64,000 bases of DNA from Novosphingobium ovatum (GCF_009909235.1 NZ_JAAAPO010000002.1:62001-126000), one strand, 5' to 3'; positions 28,881-38,158 are shown, counted from the first letter of the stretch. Made by a program: numbers and translations. Notes: a model not told the origin generated them from the sequence alone.

Positions 28881-30323
28881 TTAAGGATCGCTTGTGACGG
28901 GGCCTGTGGCGATATGCCCCGATGGCGCGGGCGGCGTGCCCAACCCATCGCCCAGCGCCCGGATGGCCGCGACATGGGCCATTAACGGTTGCCAGTCGTC
29001 GTGGGTATCGATCGCGGCCCAGATCCGCTCCACCTCATCGATGTGGTTCGAGGGCGGCGGGCCATGCCATGCCGCGCCCTCCAGCGCGCCGGGCAGCGGG
29101 GCATAGGCGAAGAGCGCCTCGGCCAGCGGCGATCCGGCCTCGGCCCGGCCGCCGCGCGCGGCGTGGAAAAAGGTGTCGGGACCGATGCCATTGTCCTTCA
29201 TTGCAGCGCCACAGGCCGCCATCAGCGCGGCGTCAGTGTCGGGTGTGGCATATCCTTCGCGGCCCACAACGCCCAGCCGCCAGCACAGCCGCCGTGCCAG
29301 ATGGGCGTGGTATAGCCCGTCAAACCGGTCCAGCGCGGCGATCAGCGGTGGCGCATCGGTCAGCGCCCGCAGCGCCACGGCCAATTGCCCGCAGTTCCAT
29401 TTGATCGCACCGGCCTGCTGGCCAAAGGCATAGCGGCCCGCATGGTCGAAATAGGCCGCCGTGAAGCCCGCCTCCCAGCGCGGCAGCCAGCGCCACGGGC
29501 CATAGTCAAAGCTTTCGCCGGTGATGTTCATATTGTCGGTGTTCAGCACGCCGTGGACAAAGCCGGCCACCACATAGGAAGCGGCCATGTCGGCCAGACG
29601 GTCAACCACCTGATGCAGCAGGATGACCGCCGGTTCATCGCGCCCCGGCGCGTCATCGGGGGGCGGCGGGCCGGGGTAATGTGCCAGGCAATAGTCGACC
29701 AGCTCGGCCATGTGCCCGGCTTCCTCCAGCACCAGCAGGCGCTGGAACGTGCCGATGCGGATGTGGCCGTGGGACAGGCGCACCATGACCGCGCTGCGCG
29801 TGGGGGAGGGTTCGTCACCGCGCCACAATGCCTCGCCGGTTTCGATCAGGCTGAACGTGCGCGAGGTGTTGGCGCCCAGCGCCTCCAGCATCTCGGTCGC
29901 CAGAATTTCACGCACCCCGCCCTTCAGTGTCAGGCGGCCGTCACCCTGCCGACTCCATGGAGTCGTGCCCGACCCCTTGGTCCCCAGATCCATCAGCCGC
30001 GCGCCGCATCCGCGCATCTGGGCAAACAGAAACCCGCGCCCATCGCCCAGATCGGGGTTGAACACGCCAAACTGATGCCCGTGATAACGCAGCGCCAAAG
30101 GCTGCTCCAGATTGCCGGGCAGGGGGGCAAACCGGCCGAAATGCGCGGTCCATTGGGCATCGGTCAGGGCGTCCAGCCCGATACCCCGCGCCCAGCGGTC
30201 ATTGCGCCAGCGCAGTGTCGCTTGCGGGAAGGTGGCGGGGGCAACCTGATCGCCCAGCCAATCGGCCAGAGACAGGATTTGCGGCTCGGGGGCGTAAGCC
30301 TCTGCTTGCGGTTCTGCGCGCAT
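28881..30323 (-). CDS. selO: Protein adenylyltransferase SelO (YdiU family)
   Basis: This 480-residue SelO is a pseudokinase-fold enzyme that transfers AMP from ATP to Ser, Thr or Tyr of target proteins; the E. coli protein has a role in redox response. Family landmarks are RYHGHQFGVFNPDLGDGR near residue 78, DLGTKGSGTTPWSR near residue 105, and HGVLNTDNMNITGESFDYGP near residue 235, which holds the catalytic Asn/Asp pair. Length matches E. coli (478). The reading frame is open far upstream to 31259, but that part is antisense to the alpha/beta hydrolase gene; the start at 30323 (MRAEPQAEA) gives the family N-terminus. Divergent from the hydrolase by 84 bases. Confidence 0.93.
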   Translation of the reverse strand: MRAEPQAEAYAPEPQILSLADWLGDQVAPATFPQATLRWRNDRWARGIGLDALTDAQWTAHFGRFAPLPGNLEQPLALRYHGHQFGVFNPDLGDGRGFLFAQMRGCGARLMDLGTKGSGTTPWSRQGDGRLTLKGGVREILATEMLEALGANTSRTFSLIETGEALWRGDEPSPTRSAVMVRLSHGHIRIGTFQRLLVLEEAGHMAELVDYCLAHYPGPPPPDDAPGRDEPAVILLHQVVDRLADMAASYVVAGFVHGVLNTDNMNITGESFDYGPWRWLPRWEAGFTAAYFDHAGRYAFGQQAGAIKWNCGQLAVALRALTDAPPLIAALDRFDGLYHAHLARRLCWRLGVVGREGYATPDTDAALMAACGAAMKDNGIGPDTFFHAARGGRAEAGSPLAEALFAYAPLPGALEGAAWHGPPPSNHIDEVERIWAAIDTHDDWQPLMAHVAAIRALGDGLGTPPAPSGHIATGPVTSDP

Positions 30324-30407
30324 GGGGCAATAAGTGGGGCAGGAGCGGGGGCAGCGCAAGGGCGCATGGACCACGCGCAACGCTGATACAGGATTGCCAG
30401 ACGGGCG

Positions 30408-31280
30408 ATGAGCCAATTTACCGACCAATTCTGGGATAGCCCCGATGGGCTGCGTCTGCATTACCGCGACTATGCGGCCGCGCCTGATGCGCCCGACGGG
30501 CGGCCGCCGGTGCTGTGCCTGCCGGGGCTGACGCGCAATGCGCGCGACTTTGCGACCTTGGCCGAACATCTGTGCGCGCGGGGGTGGCGGGTGATCTGCC
30601 CGGACATGCGCGGGCGGGGCGATTCGGCCTATTCCAAGAATTCGGCCACCTATAACCCGATGCAATATGTGGCCGACGTCAACGCCTTGCTGGAACAGGC
30701 GGGGGTGGATCGGTTTGTCGCCATCGGCACCTCGCTGGGCGGGTTGATGACGATGGTGCTGGCGATGATCGACGCCAAACGGGTGGTCGCCGCCGTGCTG
30801 AACGACATTGGCCCGGTGATCGAACCTTCCGGGCTGGCCCGCATCCGCGAATATGTCGGGCAGGGGCGCAATTTCCCCACATGGATGCACGCCGCCCGCG
30901 CGCTGGAGGAAGACCATGGCGCGGCTTTCCCCGATTATGAGACGGCCGACTGGCTGGCCATGGCAAAACGGGTGATGACGCTGGGGCAGAATGGCCGCAT
31001 CGTCTATGATTACGACATGAAGATCGCCGAACCCTTTGACCAGCCCGGTGGCGAGGCGGGCGTCGACATGTGGCCGGGCGTGGACGCGCTGGCCGGGCGG
31101 CCGATCCTGTTGCTGCGGGGCGAATTGTCCGACCTGCTCTCGGCCGAAACGCTGGGCGAAATGTTGCGCCGCCTGCCCGGCGCGCAGGCGGTGACGATTG
31201 CCCGCACCGGCCATGCCCCGACGCTGGATGAACCGCCCGCCGTGGCCGCGATCGAGCAATTGCTGGCGCAGGTCGGTTGA
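30408..31280 (+). CDS. Alpha/beta-fold hydrolase
   Basis: This 290-residue cytoplasmic alpha/beta hydrolase has the nucleophile elbow GTSLGG near residue 106, an oxyanion-region VLCLPGLTRNARDF near residue 35, ICPDMRGRGDSAY near residue 62, the acidic residue in LLLRGELSD near 238, and the catalytic His in ARTGHAPTLDEP near 264. No signal peptide is visible. The substrate cannot be assigned; relatives include esterases, epoxide or haloalkane hydrolases and C-C hydrolases. The stop overlaps a TTG of the glycosyltransferase frame, and the two are probably one operon. Confidence 0.88.
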   Translation: MSQFTDQFWDSPDGLRLHYRDYAAAPDAPDGRPPVLCLPGLTRNARDFATLAEHLCARGWRVICPDMRGRGDSAYSKNSATYNPMQYVADVNALLEQAGVDRFVAIGTSLGGLMTMVLAMIDAKRVVAAVLNDIGPVIEPSGLARIREYVGQGRNFPTWMHAARALEEDHGAAFPDYETADWLAMAKRVMTLGQNGRIVYDYDMKIAEPFDQPGGEAGVDMWPGVDALAGRPILLLRGELSDLLSAETLGEMLRRLPGAQAVTIARTGHAPTLDEPPAVAAIEQLLAQVG

Positions 31281-31285
31281 ACGGC

Positions 31286-32458
31286 ATGAGCGTGGAGGAC
31301 AAAACCGGGCCCCAACCAGCGCGCCCGCGCATTCTGCACCTGCATTCCAGCTTTAACCCCGGTGGCAAGGAATTGCGCTGTGTCCAGCTGATCAACGCCT
31401 TTGGTCCGGGGGTGGAGCACCGCATCATCTCGGCCATGGCCGGGGCGATGGAGGCGATGGCGCGGATCGACCCGGCAATCCCGATCCTGCCGGGCGACGA
31501 TTTCCCCGCGCTGCAGGGCCGCCCCACACCCGCCCGACTGTTGCGCCTTGCCCGCGCGATGGCGGGGCATGATCTGGTGCTGACCTATAATTTCGGCGCG
31601 ATGGACGCGGTGCTGGCGCATACGCTGTTCGGCGCGCTGCTGAACCTGCCGCCGCTGATCCACCACGAGGATGGGTTTAATCAGGACGAGGCTGTCACGC
31701 GCAAGCCGCTGCGCAACTGGTATCGCCGCATCGCGCTGGCGCGGGCCGAGGGGCTGGTGGTGTGCTCGACACAGTTGCAGGCAATCGCGCGGGCCGAGTG
31801 GGGGCAGCCGGACGCGCGCCTCCACCGCATTCCCAATGGCATCCCGACACCCGCCTTTGCGCTCCCTTGCGCGCCCGATGCCATCCCCGGCCTGACCAAG
31901 GGCCCCGGTGACCTGTGGGTGGGGACGATGGCGGGGCTGCGCGTGGTCAAGGACCTGCCGCGCATGGTGCGCGCCTTTGCCGATCTGCCCGCGCCATGGC
32001 GTCTGGTGATCGTGGGCGAGGGGCCGGAACGGGCCACCATTCTGGCCGAGGCCGCGCGGCTGGGCATAGCTGACCGCGTGCATCTGCCCGGTTTTGCCAG
32101 CAATCCGGCCGCGGTGATGGGGCTGTTCGACATCTTTGCCCTGTCATCGCAATCCGAACAATTCCCGATCAGCGTGGTCGAGGCGATGGCGGCGGGCCTC
32201 CCCGTCGTCAGCCCCGATGTGGGCGATGTGCTGGCCATGGTGGCGGGGGACAACACGCCGTTCATCACCCCCGTCGGCAACGAGATCGAGATGGCGGGCG
32301 CGCTGCAAACACTGGCCGCGTCGCCCGATTTGCGCGCTGCCGTGGGCGCCGCCAACCGCGCGCGCGCCACCGCCGACTATGACGAAGGCGCGATGATCGC
32401 CACCTATGCCGCGCTGTATGGGCGGGCGATGGGGCGCGCACTGGGGGCTTTCCCGTAA
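31286..32458 (+). CDS. GT4-type glycosyltransferase
   Basis: This 390-residue glycosyltransferase is of the GT-B fold, group 1 (GT4-like). The N-terminal domain begins RILHLHSSFNPGGKELRCVQ, and the C-terminal nucleotide-sugar domain has LWVGTMAGLRVVKD, LVIVGEGPER near 238, VHLPGFASNP and the donor-binding stretch LSSQSEQFPISVVEAMAAGL with the E-x7-E type motif. It transfers a sugar from an activated donor, probably in cell-envelope polysaccharide or lipid glycosylation; the acceptor is unknown. ATG at 31286 is preferred over the overlapping TTG at 31277. It follows the alpha/beta hydrolase by six bases. Confidence 0.88.
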   Translation: MSVEDKTGPQPARPRILHLHSSFNPGGKELRCVQLINAFGPGVEHRIISAMAGAMEAMARIDPAIPILPGDDFPALQGRPTPARLLRLARAMAGHDLVLTYNFGAMDAVLAHTLFGALLNLPPLIHHEDGFNQDEAVTRKPLRNWYRRIALARAEGLVVCSTQLQAIARAEWGQPDARLHRIPNGIPTPAFALPCAPDAIPGLTKGPGDLWVGTMAGLRVVKDLPRMVRAFADLPAPWRLVIVGEGPERATILAEAARLGIADRVHLPGFASNPAAVMGLFDIFALSSQSEQFPISVVEAMAAGLPVVSPDVGDVLAMVAGDNTPFITPVGNEIEMAGALQTLAASPDLRAAVGAANRARATADYDEGAMIATYAALYGRAMGRALGAFP

Positions 32459-32498
32459 ATACCGCGATTCATCATGGGTACAGATCGTTCACCACAGG

Positions 32499-32526
32499 TT
32501 GAAAAGCCCGGCCCATCCGCTAAACA
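32499..32526 (+). promoter_or_regulatory. Possible promoter of yfgM-bamB
   Basis: TTGAAA at 32499-32504 and TAAACA at 32521-32526 are separated by 16 bases, in the 120-base gap before the yfgM-like gene. The -10 is weak. Confidence 0.3.
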
Positions 32527-32578
32527 GGCGCGCCGGAATGTCCGGTTCTTGTTTCGTTGACTATCAGGATCATTTGCC

Positions 32579-33550
32579 TTGGCCTTGCGTCCCACCCGTC
32601 CCCAGACCCGCGCCGAACAGCTGGCCTCGCGCGCCGCAGAGCGTGACGCCGCGCAGCAGGAAGCGTTCATGCGCGAGGTGGATGACGCCCTGCGTGAAGA
32701 CCAGTTCATGACCCTGTTGCGCCGTTATGGCAAACCGGCGGCAGGCGCGGTGGTGCTGGGGCTGGCGGGGCTGGGCGGCTTTTTGGGCTGGCAGCACTAT
32801 CAACAGACCCAGGCCGAAAAGCGGGCCGAGCAATTGACGCTGGCGCTGGACGACATGGATGCGGGCAAGCTGGGCGCGGCCGGGCTGTCGCTGGCCCAGA
32901 TCGCCAAGGATGGCGGCGATGGCAGCCGCGCGGTCGCGCAATTGACCGCCGCGGGCATTGCGGTGCAGCAGAACAAGATTGACGATGCCGCGCGCCAGTT
33001 TGCCGCCGTGGCCGCCGATGCCGGCGCGCCGCAGCCGTTGCGCGATCTGGCCAGCCTGCGCGAGGTCTCGCTGCGCTTTGACAAGATGCCTCCGCAAGAG
33101 GTGATCGCCCGGATGCAGCCGCTGGCCGTGGCTGGCAATCCGTGGTTTGGCCCGGCGGGCGAACTGGTGGGCATGGCCTATCTGAAACAGGGCCAGAACG
33201 CCAAGGCCGCCGCCCTGTTTGGCGCGATTGCCAAGGACAAGGATATCCCCGATTCGCTGCGCAGCCGTGTGCGGCAAATGGCCGGGTTCCTGGGCTTTGA
33301 CGCGGTGGAGGATGTCTCGCGCGTGCCCGCGATGGCCGCGCCCGCCGCTGGTGGCGCGCCTGCTGCGGGCCCGGCGCCTGCTGGCGCGGCCGCGCCGCAA
33401 CCCGCGCCCCAGCCTGCCGCCACCCGCGTGCCCGCGCGTGCCACGCCGCGCCCCGTCGCGCCCGATCCGAACAAGATCTATGTCGCGCCGGCCAAGCCTG
33501 CGCCCGCACCCGCTCCTGCCGCGCCGGCGCCTGCCGCTCCGCAGCCATAA
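32579..33550 (+). CDS. YfgM-like membrane-anchored TPR protein
   Basis: This 323-residue protein resembles YfgM, an inner-membrane protein with a periplasmic tetratricopeptide-like domain that works with the secretion machinery and periplasmic chaperones. One membrane helix covers about residues 50-72 (AAGAVVLGLAGLGGFLGWQ), preceded by a basic cytoplasmic segment. A TPR-like alpha-helical region spans about 75-240. From about 250 to the end it is a proline/alanine-rich tail (PAPAPAPAAPAPAAP), longer than in E. coli YfgM. It starts at TTG with AGGAT about nine bases upstream. bamB follows 28 bases later, the usual yfgM-bamB pairing. Confidence 0.8.
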   Translation: MALRPTRPQTRAEQLASRAAERDAAQQEAFMREVDDALREDQFMTLLRRYGKPAAGAVVLGLAGLGGFLGWQHYQQTQAEKRAEQLTLALDDMDAGKLGAAGLSLAQIAKDGGDGSRAVAQLTAAGIAVQQNKIDDAARQFAAVAADAGAPQPLRDLASLREVSLRFDKMPPQEVIARMQPLAVAGNPWFGPAGELVGMAYLKQGQNAKAAALFGAIAKDKDIPDSLRSRVRQMAGFLGFDAVEDVSRVPAMAAPAAGGAPAAGPAPAGAAAPQPAPQPAATRVPARATPRPVAPDPNKIYVAPAKPAPAPAPAAPAPAAPQP

Positions 33551-33578
33551 TACCCGCTGACAGAGGATACACACGCGC

Positions 33579-34940
33579 ATGACGCCTAACCCTTCCTCCC
33601 GCCGTCTGACCCGTGGCCGCGCGGCTGTGGCTGCGCTGCTGCTGACGGCCGGACTGTCGGCCTGTGGCCATAGCCCGATCCGCCCGAAAAAGGCGCCGCC
33701 CACCCCGACGATGGGCAACCGCGAACCGATCCTGTCGCGCATCGAATCGGCGGCCACGCCCGATTCCGATCTGTCCAGCGTTGCGGTGGTCGTGCCGTTG
33801 CAGCGCCTGAACGAGGAATGGGTCCAGCCCGGCGGCAACGCGGGCAAGTCCTATGGCAACCTGACGCTGTCGGCCCAGCCGAAAAAGCTGTGGGAGGCGC
33901 GCATCGCCGGTTCGTCCGAGCGCCGCCGTCTGGCGTCTGCCCCGGTGGTGGGCGGTGGTCTGCTGTATGCCTATGACACCAATGGTGTGCTGCATGCGAT
34001 GGACGCGGCGACCGGCGCGGAAAAGTGGACGCACAGCTTCACCGTCGGCGGCAGCCTGTCCGAAGTCGTGTTTGGCGGCGGCGCCAGCTATGACAAGGGC
34101 GTGCTCTATGTCACCAGCGGCGTGGGCGAAGTGGCGGCTCTGGACGCCAAGACCGGCGCGCAAAAGTGGAAGGTCAAGCCTGCGGGGCCGCTGCGTGGAT
34201 CGCCCACGGTGGCCTTCGGCTCGGTTTTCGTGATGACGCAAAGCAACGGGATTTTCGCCCTGAACGCGGCCGATGGCGTGTTGCAGTGGCAGGAATCGGC
34301 CTCGGTCGGCATCACCAGCGTGTTCGGCGTGGCAGCGCCTGCCGCTGGCCAAGGCTCGGTCGTGGCGGGGTTCTCGACCGGGGAGCTGATCGCCTACCGC
34401 TATGAAAATGGCCGCACGCTGTGGAATGACGCGCTCTCGCGCACGTCGCTGTCCACCTCGGTCGGCGCGCTGACCGATATCGATGCCGATCCGATCATCG
34501 ACAATGGCCGCGTCTATGCGCTGGGACAGGGGGGGCGCATGGCCGCCTATGACCTGTTCACCGGCATGCGCATCTGGGAACTGAATCTGGCAGGCATTTC
34601 CACCCCGGCGATTGCGGGGGAGTGGATCTTTACCCTGACCGACGAGGCCAAGCTGCTGTGCATCGCCCGTTCGACCGGCAAGGTGCGCTGGGTGGCCCAA
34701 CTGGCGCGGTACAAGAACGTCAAGAAGAAGGAAGGCATGATCTATTGGACCGGCCCGGTGCTGGCTGGGGATCGCCTGTGGGTGACCAACTCGCAGGGTG
34801 AGGTCCACATGATCAGCGCCATGGACGGCGTCGACGCCAAATATGGCGAGGTGAGCGCGCCCGTGTCGCTGGCGCCGATCGTGGCCAATGGCATCATGTA
34901 TATTCTGGACGACAGCGGCCGCATCACGGCGTTCAAGTAA
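33579..34940 (+). CDS. bamB: Outer membrane protein assembly factor BamB
   Basis: This 453-residue lipoprotein with a PQQ-type beta-propeller is a component of the BAM complex that inserts beta-barrel proteins into the outer membrane. A lipoprotein signal with lipobox LSAC ends near residue 29. Propeller repeats recur as LLYAYDTNGVLHAMDAATG, VAALDAKTGAQKWKV and AAYDLFTGMRIWELNLAG. It follows yfgM as in E. coli, but der (engA), often the next gene, is replaced here by a membrane methyltransferase. Confidence 0.94.
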   Translation: MTPNPSSRRLTRGRAAVAALLLTAGLSACGHSPIRPKKAPPTPTMGNREPILSRIESAATPDSDLSSVAVVVPLQRLNEEWVQPGGNAGKSYGNLTLSAQPKKLWEARIAGSSERRRLASAPVVGGGLLYAYDTNGVLHAMDAATGAEKWTHSFTVGGSLSEVVFGGGASYDKGVLYVTSGVGEVAALDAKTGAQKWKVKPAGPLRGSPTVAFGSVFVMTQSNGIFALNAADGVLQWQESASVGITSVFGVAAPAAGQGSVVAGFSTGELIAYRYENGRTLWNDALSRTSLSTSVGALTDIDADPIIDNGRVYALGQGGRMAAYDLFTGMRIWELNLAGISTPAIAGEWIFTLTDEAKLLCIARSTGKVRWVAQLARYKNVKKKEGMIYWTGPVLAGDRLWVTNSQGEVHMISAMDGVDAKYGEVSAPVSLAPIVANGIMYILDDSGRITAFK

Positions 34941-34993
34941 GTTGGTGGGCCAGCAACGCGTGCATTGGCTGCGCGTTGTCAGGGACTTAACCG

Positions 34994-36364
34994 ATGATGC
35001 TGTATGGGGCGGGCATGGCTGACATGTCCGCCCCTGCTGTTTGCGCGACCCCCGCGCCTGATCACCCGCCCGCCAGTGACGTGTCGGCGGGCGTGGGGCT
35101 GGTGGGCTTGGCCGTGCTGGTTCTGTGGATCGCGCTTTGCCGCCATTGGGGCTGGGTGGTGGCGGTGCTGGACCTGCCGGGGCCGCGCGCGCCGCTGGCC
35201 GGGCCGTTTGCCGCGCTGGCCGGGCTGGGCCTGTCGGCGGCGGCGATGATGGCATGGTCGCTGTGGGTCGATGGCGTGCATCGGCGGCCTTCGACCGGCA
35301 TTGATTGGGCCAACCCCCGCCCATGGGGCGCGCATTGGCACGAGAGCGCCATCAAGCTGTTCGGCCTGTGGGCGACATGGGGCATCATCGCGCTGTTCTA
35401 TGGCCTGTGCCGTTGGTACTGGCAGGGGCCTTGGCTGTTTGCGATGCAGGTGATGGGCGTGCTGGCGCTGCCGTTGGCCTTGGTGTCGGTGCCCTATGTG
35501 CTGTGGCTGGACCGGGTGCTGGTGCAACCGCGTGACGGAGCATGGCATTTTGGCGCATGGCTGGCGGGGCGGCGCGATGCGGATGTGGGGGCGATCCTGA
35601 TCCATTGGCGGGCATGGGCGGTCAAAGGGTTCTTTACCGCCTTCATGCTGTCGATCGTGCCGGGCGGGTTTGCCCATGTCGTGCGGTTTGACTGGGCGCA
35701 GTCAGGTGACCCGGCAGCGCTGGCCAATTGGTTGATCGACCTGTTGTTTGTGGTCGACGTGCAGATCGGCACGGTCGGCTATGTGCTGACGCTGCGCCCG
35801 CTGGATGCGCATATCCGCAGCGCCAATCCCTATCTGGACGGCTGGCTGGCGGCGCTGGTGTGCTATCCGCCCTTTGTGCTGATGTCGGCGGGCGGGCCGC
35901 TGGACTATCAACAGGGGGGGATGGAGTGGTCGGGCTGGATCGCGGGACATCCGGCGCTGTTGTGGGGCTGGGGTGCGGTACTGGTGTGCCTGACGGCGTG
36001 CTATGCTTGGGCGACAGTGGCGTTTGGCGTGCGCTTTTCCAACCTGACCTATCGCGGAGTGATCACCACCGGGCCATACCGTTGGACGCGCCATCCGGCC
36101 TATCTGGCGAAGAACCTGTTCTGGTGGGGAGCCAGCCTGCCGATGCTGCCGGCCACGGGGCTGGTGTCGGACGCATTGCGCAACACCGCCATTCTGGCCA
36201 GCGTCAGCGCGGTCTATTGGTGGCGCGCCCGGACCGAGGAGCGCCACCTGTTGGCGCAAGACGCGAAATACCGCGAATATCACGCATGGGCCGGCGCACA
36301 TGCGCCGGTGACGCGGGGGATTGGTGCGGTGCTGCGCTGGCTGGGGTTCACGGCCGGGCGGTAA
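34994..36364 (+). CDS. Polytopic membrane methyltransferase (ICMT-like C-terminus)
   Basis: This 456-residue membrane protein has about ten hydrophobic segments. Its last ~110 residues match the isoprenylcysteine carboxyl methyltransferase/phospholipid methyltransferase type: GVITTGPYRWTRHPAYLAKN near residue 356 and RARTEERHLL with YREY near the end bind S-adenosylmethionine. The N-terminal ~340 residues, with several Trp-rich helices, are unfamiliar and make the protein about twice the size of simple bacterial ICMT-like enzymes. The start at 34994 has AGGGA eight bases upstream. It likely methylates a lipid or prenylated substrate at the membrane; the actual substrate is unknown. Confidence 0.75.
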   Translation: MMLYGAGMADMSAPAVCATPAPDHPPASDVSAGVGLVGLAVLVLWIALCRHWGWVVAVLDLPGPRAPLAGPFAALAGLGLSAAAMMAWSLWVDGVHRRPSTGIDWANPRPWGAHWHESAIKLFGLWATWGIIALFYGLCRWYWQGPWLFAMQVMGVLALPLALVSVPYVLWLDRVLVQPRDGAWHFGAWLAGRRDADVGAILIHWRAWAVKGFFTAFMLSIVPGGFAHVVRFDWAQSGDPAALANWLIDLLFVVDVQIGTVGYVLTLRPLDAHIRSANPYLDGWLAALVCYPPFVLMSAGGPLDYQQGGMEWSGWIAGHPALLWGWGAVLVCLTACYAWATVAFGVRFSNLTYRGVITTGPYRWTRHPAYLAKNLFWWGASLPMLPATGLVSDALRNTAILASVSAVYWWRARTEERHLLAQDAKYREYHAWAGAHAPVTRGIGAVLRWLGFTAGR

Positions 36365-36376
36365 CCCGGCGCGCGG

Positions 36377-36676
36377 TTACAGATCCTTGGCGCTGGCGAT
36401 GTCGAACACGGTGACGGCGCGCTCGGTCATGCCCATTTCTGCCCGCGCGGCGCCCCATGCGGCCATGTGCGCTGCGGCCAGATGGGCCTTCAACGCGGCC
36501 TCGCTTGCCCAGCGTTCCGACACGCGGAACAGGCCCGGCGAGAGCACATCCTCGGCCACGTCATAGGCGATGCAGCCATCCTCTGCCCGCGTCTCGGCCA
36601 CCACCGCGGGGATCAGGTCACGCGCACGCGCGATATGTTCGGCCGGGATGCGAAAGCTGGCAAGGACAAGGATCAT
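36377..36676 (-). CDS. ABM-fold monooxygenase-like protein (YgiN type)
   Basis: This 99-residue single-domain protein is of the antibiotic biosynthesis monooxygenase family, a dimeric alpha/beta barrel. VLASFRIPAEHIARARDLIP at the N-terminus and GCIAYDVAEDVLSPGLFRVSE are typical. Relatives include the quinol monooxygenase YgiN and stress-related proteins. It is encoded three bases after gshA on the same strand, so it is co-transcribed with glutathione synthesis, which hints at quinone or aldehyde stress. The reaction is not defined. Confidence 0.85.
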   Translation of the reverse strand: MILVLASFRIPAEHIARARDLIPAVVAETRAEDGCIAYDVAEDVLSPGLFRVSERWASEAALKAHLAAAHMAAWGAARAEMGMTERAVTVFDIASAKDL

Positions 36677-36679
36677 CGG

Positions 36680-38068
36680 TCAAAAGCTCTTTTCGTCATA
36701 GACATGCGACAGGTCGCCGCCCCATGCCCCGTGATACAGGTCCAGCAGGCGCTGTGCCGGCACCGTACCGGTTTTGACGATCTCGTCCAATGGATCGAGG
36801 TAATGCGTTTCATCCTGTCCCATCGAATTGACGCGGGCGCGCGCCTTCAAACCGGCGCGGGCGATGGAGAGCACCTCGGGCGCGATGTCGCGCAGCGTCT
36901 TGCCGCCATCGATCGGCGCGTCCAGCGCCAGACGCGGCACGGCATTGCGCAAAGCCTCGCGGCTTTCCATGCTCCAGCCCTTGACCAGATCCCACGCCGC
37001 ATCCAGCGCGCTCTGGTCATACAACAGACCCACCCACAGCGCGGGCAGGGCGATGATCCGGGGCGTGGGGCCACCATCGGCGCCGCGCATTTCCAGGAAC
37101 GACTTCAGCCGCACTTCGGGGAAGGCGGTCGAGAGGTGGTCATTCCAGTCGCCAATCGTGGGCACTTCGCCTGGCAGCGCGGGCAGTTCGCCCTTCAGGA
37201 AATCGCGGAAAGACTGCCCCGCCGCGTCGATATAGCGCCCATCGCGATAGACAAAATACATCGGCACATCGAGCATGTAGTCGACGTAACGCTCGTAGCC
37301 AAAGCCGTCCTCGAACACGAAGGGCAGCATGCCGGTGCGCGCCGGATCGGTGTCGGACCAGATGTGGCTGCGATAGGACAGCATCCCGTTGGGCCGCCCC
37401 TCGGTAAAGGGCGAATTGGCGAACAGCGCGGTCGCCAGCGGTTGCAGCGCAAGGCTCACGCGGAATTTCTGCACCATGTCGGCTTCGCTGCTGTAATCCA
37501 GATTGGTCTGGATGGTGCAGGTGCGCAGCATCATGTCCAGCCCCATCGACCCCACGCGCGGCATATGGCGCAGCATGATGTCATAGCGGCCCTTGGGCAT
37601 GATGGGCAGGTCTTCGCGGGTCTTGTCCGGCCACATGCCCAGACCCAGATAGCCCAGACCCAGCTTTTCGCCCACGGCCTTGACCTCGTCGACGTGGCGG
37701 ATGGTTTCGTCCGCCGTCTGGTGCAGATCCTCCAGCGGCGCGCCCGACAGTTCCAACTGCCCGGCCGGTTCCAGACTGATCGTGCCATCATCGCCCTTCA
37801 TCGCGATGACATTTTGCGTGCCGTCCTTGCCGGTCTCGAAAATCTCTTCCCAGCCATAGGCGCGCATGCCCAGCAACAGGTCGCGGATGCCCCCGGTTTC
37901 GGCATAGGAGGGCGCGCCCCGGTCCGACAGGCGATAGACGCCCTTTTCATGCTCGGTGCCGATGCGCCAGTTTTCGCGCGGCTTTTCGCCCGCAGCCATG
38001 GGGCCGGCCAGTTGGTCGATGCTGGTGATGACCGGATCGTGCGACCCGGAGTCCTGCCGTGTGCTCAT
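36680..38068 (-). CDS. gshA: Glutamate-cysteine ligase, class II (plant type)
   Basis: This 462-residue enzyme ligates glutamate and cysteine with ATP, the first and rate-limiting step of glutathione synthesis. It belongs to the alphaproteobacterial/plant class: WRIGTEHEKGVYRL near residue 33, LEPAGQLELSGAPL near residue 97, TCTIQTNLDY near residue 181 and SFLEMRGADGG near 325. The start at 38068 (MSTRQDSGSH) follows AGGGAGAG; the frame continues to 38170 without a matching N-terminus. Glutathione is also the cofactor of the maleylpyruvate isomerase encoded at 21735. Confidence 0.95.
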   Translation of the reverse strand: MSTRQDSGSHDPVITSIDQLAGPMAAGEKPRENWRIGTEHEKGVYRLSDRGAPSYAETGGIRDLLLGMRAYGWEEIFETGKDGTQNVIAMKGDDGTISLEPAGQLELSGAPLEDLHQTADETIRHVDEVKAVGEKLGLGYLGLGMWPDKTREDLPIMPKGRYDIMLRHMPRVGSMGLDMMLRTCTIQTNLDYSSEADMVQKFRVSLALQPLATALFANSPFTEGRPNGMLSYRSHIWSDTDPARTGMLPFVFEDGFGYERYVDYMLDVPMYFVYRDGRYIDAAGQSFRDFLKGELPALPGEVPTIGDWNDHLSTAFPEVRLKSFLEMRGADGGPTPRIIALPALWVGLLYDQSALDAAWDLVKGWSMESREALRNAVPRLALDAPIDGGKTLRDIAPEVLSIARAGLKARARVNSMGQDETHYLDPLDEIVKTGTVPAQRLLDLYHGAWGGDLSHVYDEKSF

Positions 38069-38129
38069 GGCGCTCTCCCTAATGGCGCGGTTGGGATTGC
38101 GCCAGAGCAATTGTCTTTTTACAGATTCG

Positions 38130-38158
38130 CCTATGTGAAAACTTCGCGTTTTTGTAAA
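38130..38158 (-). promoter_or_regulatory. Possible promoter of gshA
   Basis: On the minus strand TTTACA (38153-38158) and CATAGG (38130-38135) are 17 bases apart in the AT-rich gap between rsmE and gshA. AAAAC and GTTTT flank TTCGC within the spacer as a short inverted repeat. Confidence 0.35.

Noticed and set aside
28881..31259. SelO as a 792-residue fusion with a long N-terminal extension
   Set aside because: The extension is antisense to the alpha/beta hydrolase gene and unlike any domain; a start at 30323 gives a normal SelO length.
32706..35324. An 872-residue minus-strand frame over yfgM and bamB
   Set aside because: It overlaps two recognisable genes with good context and consists of low-complexity Arg/His/Ala sequence.
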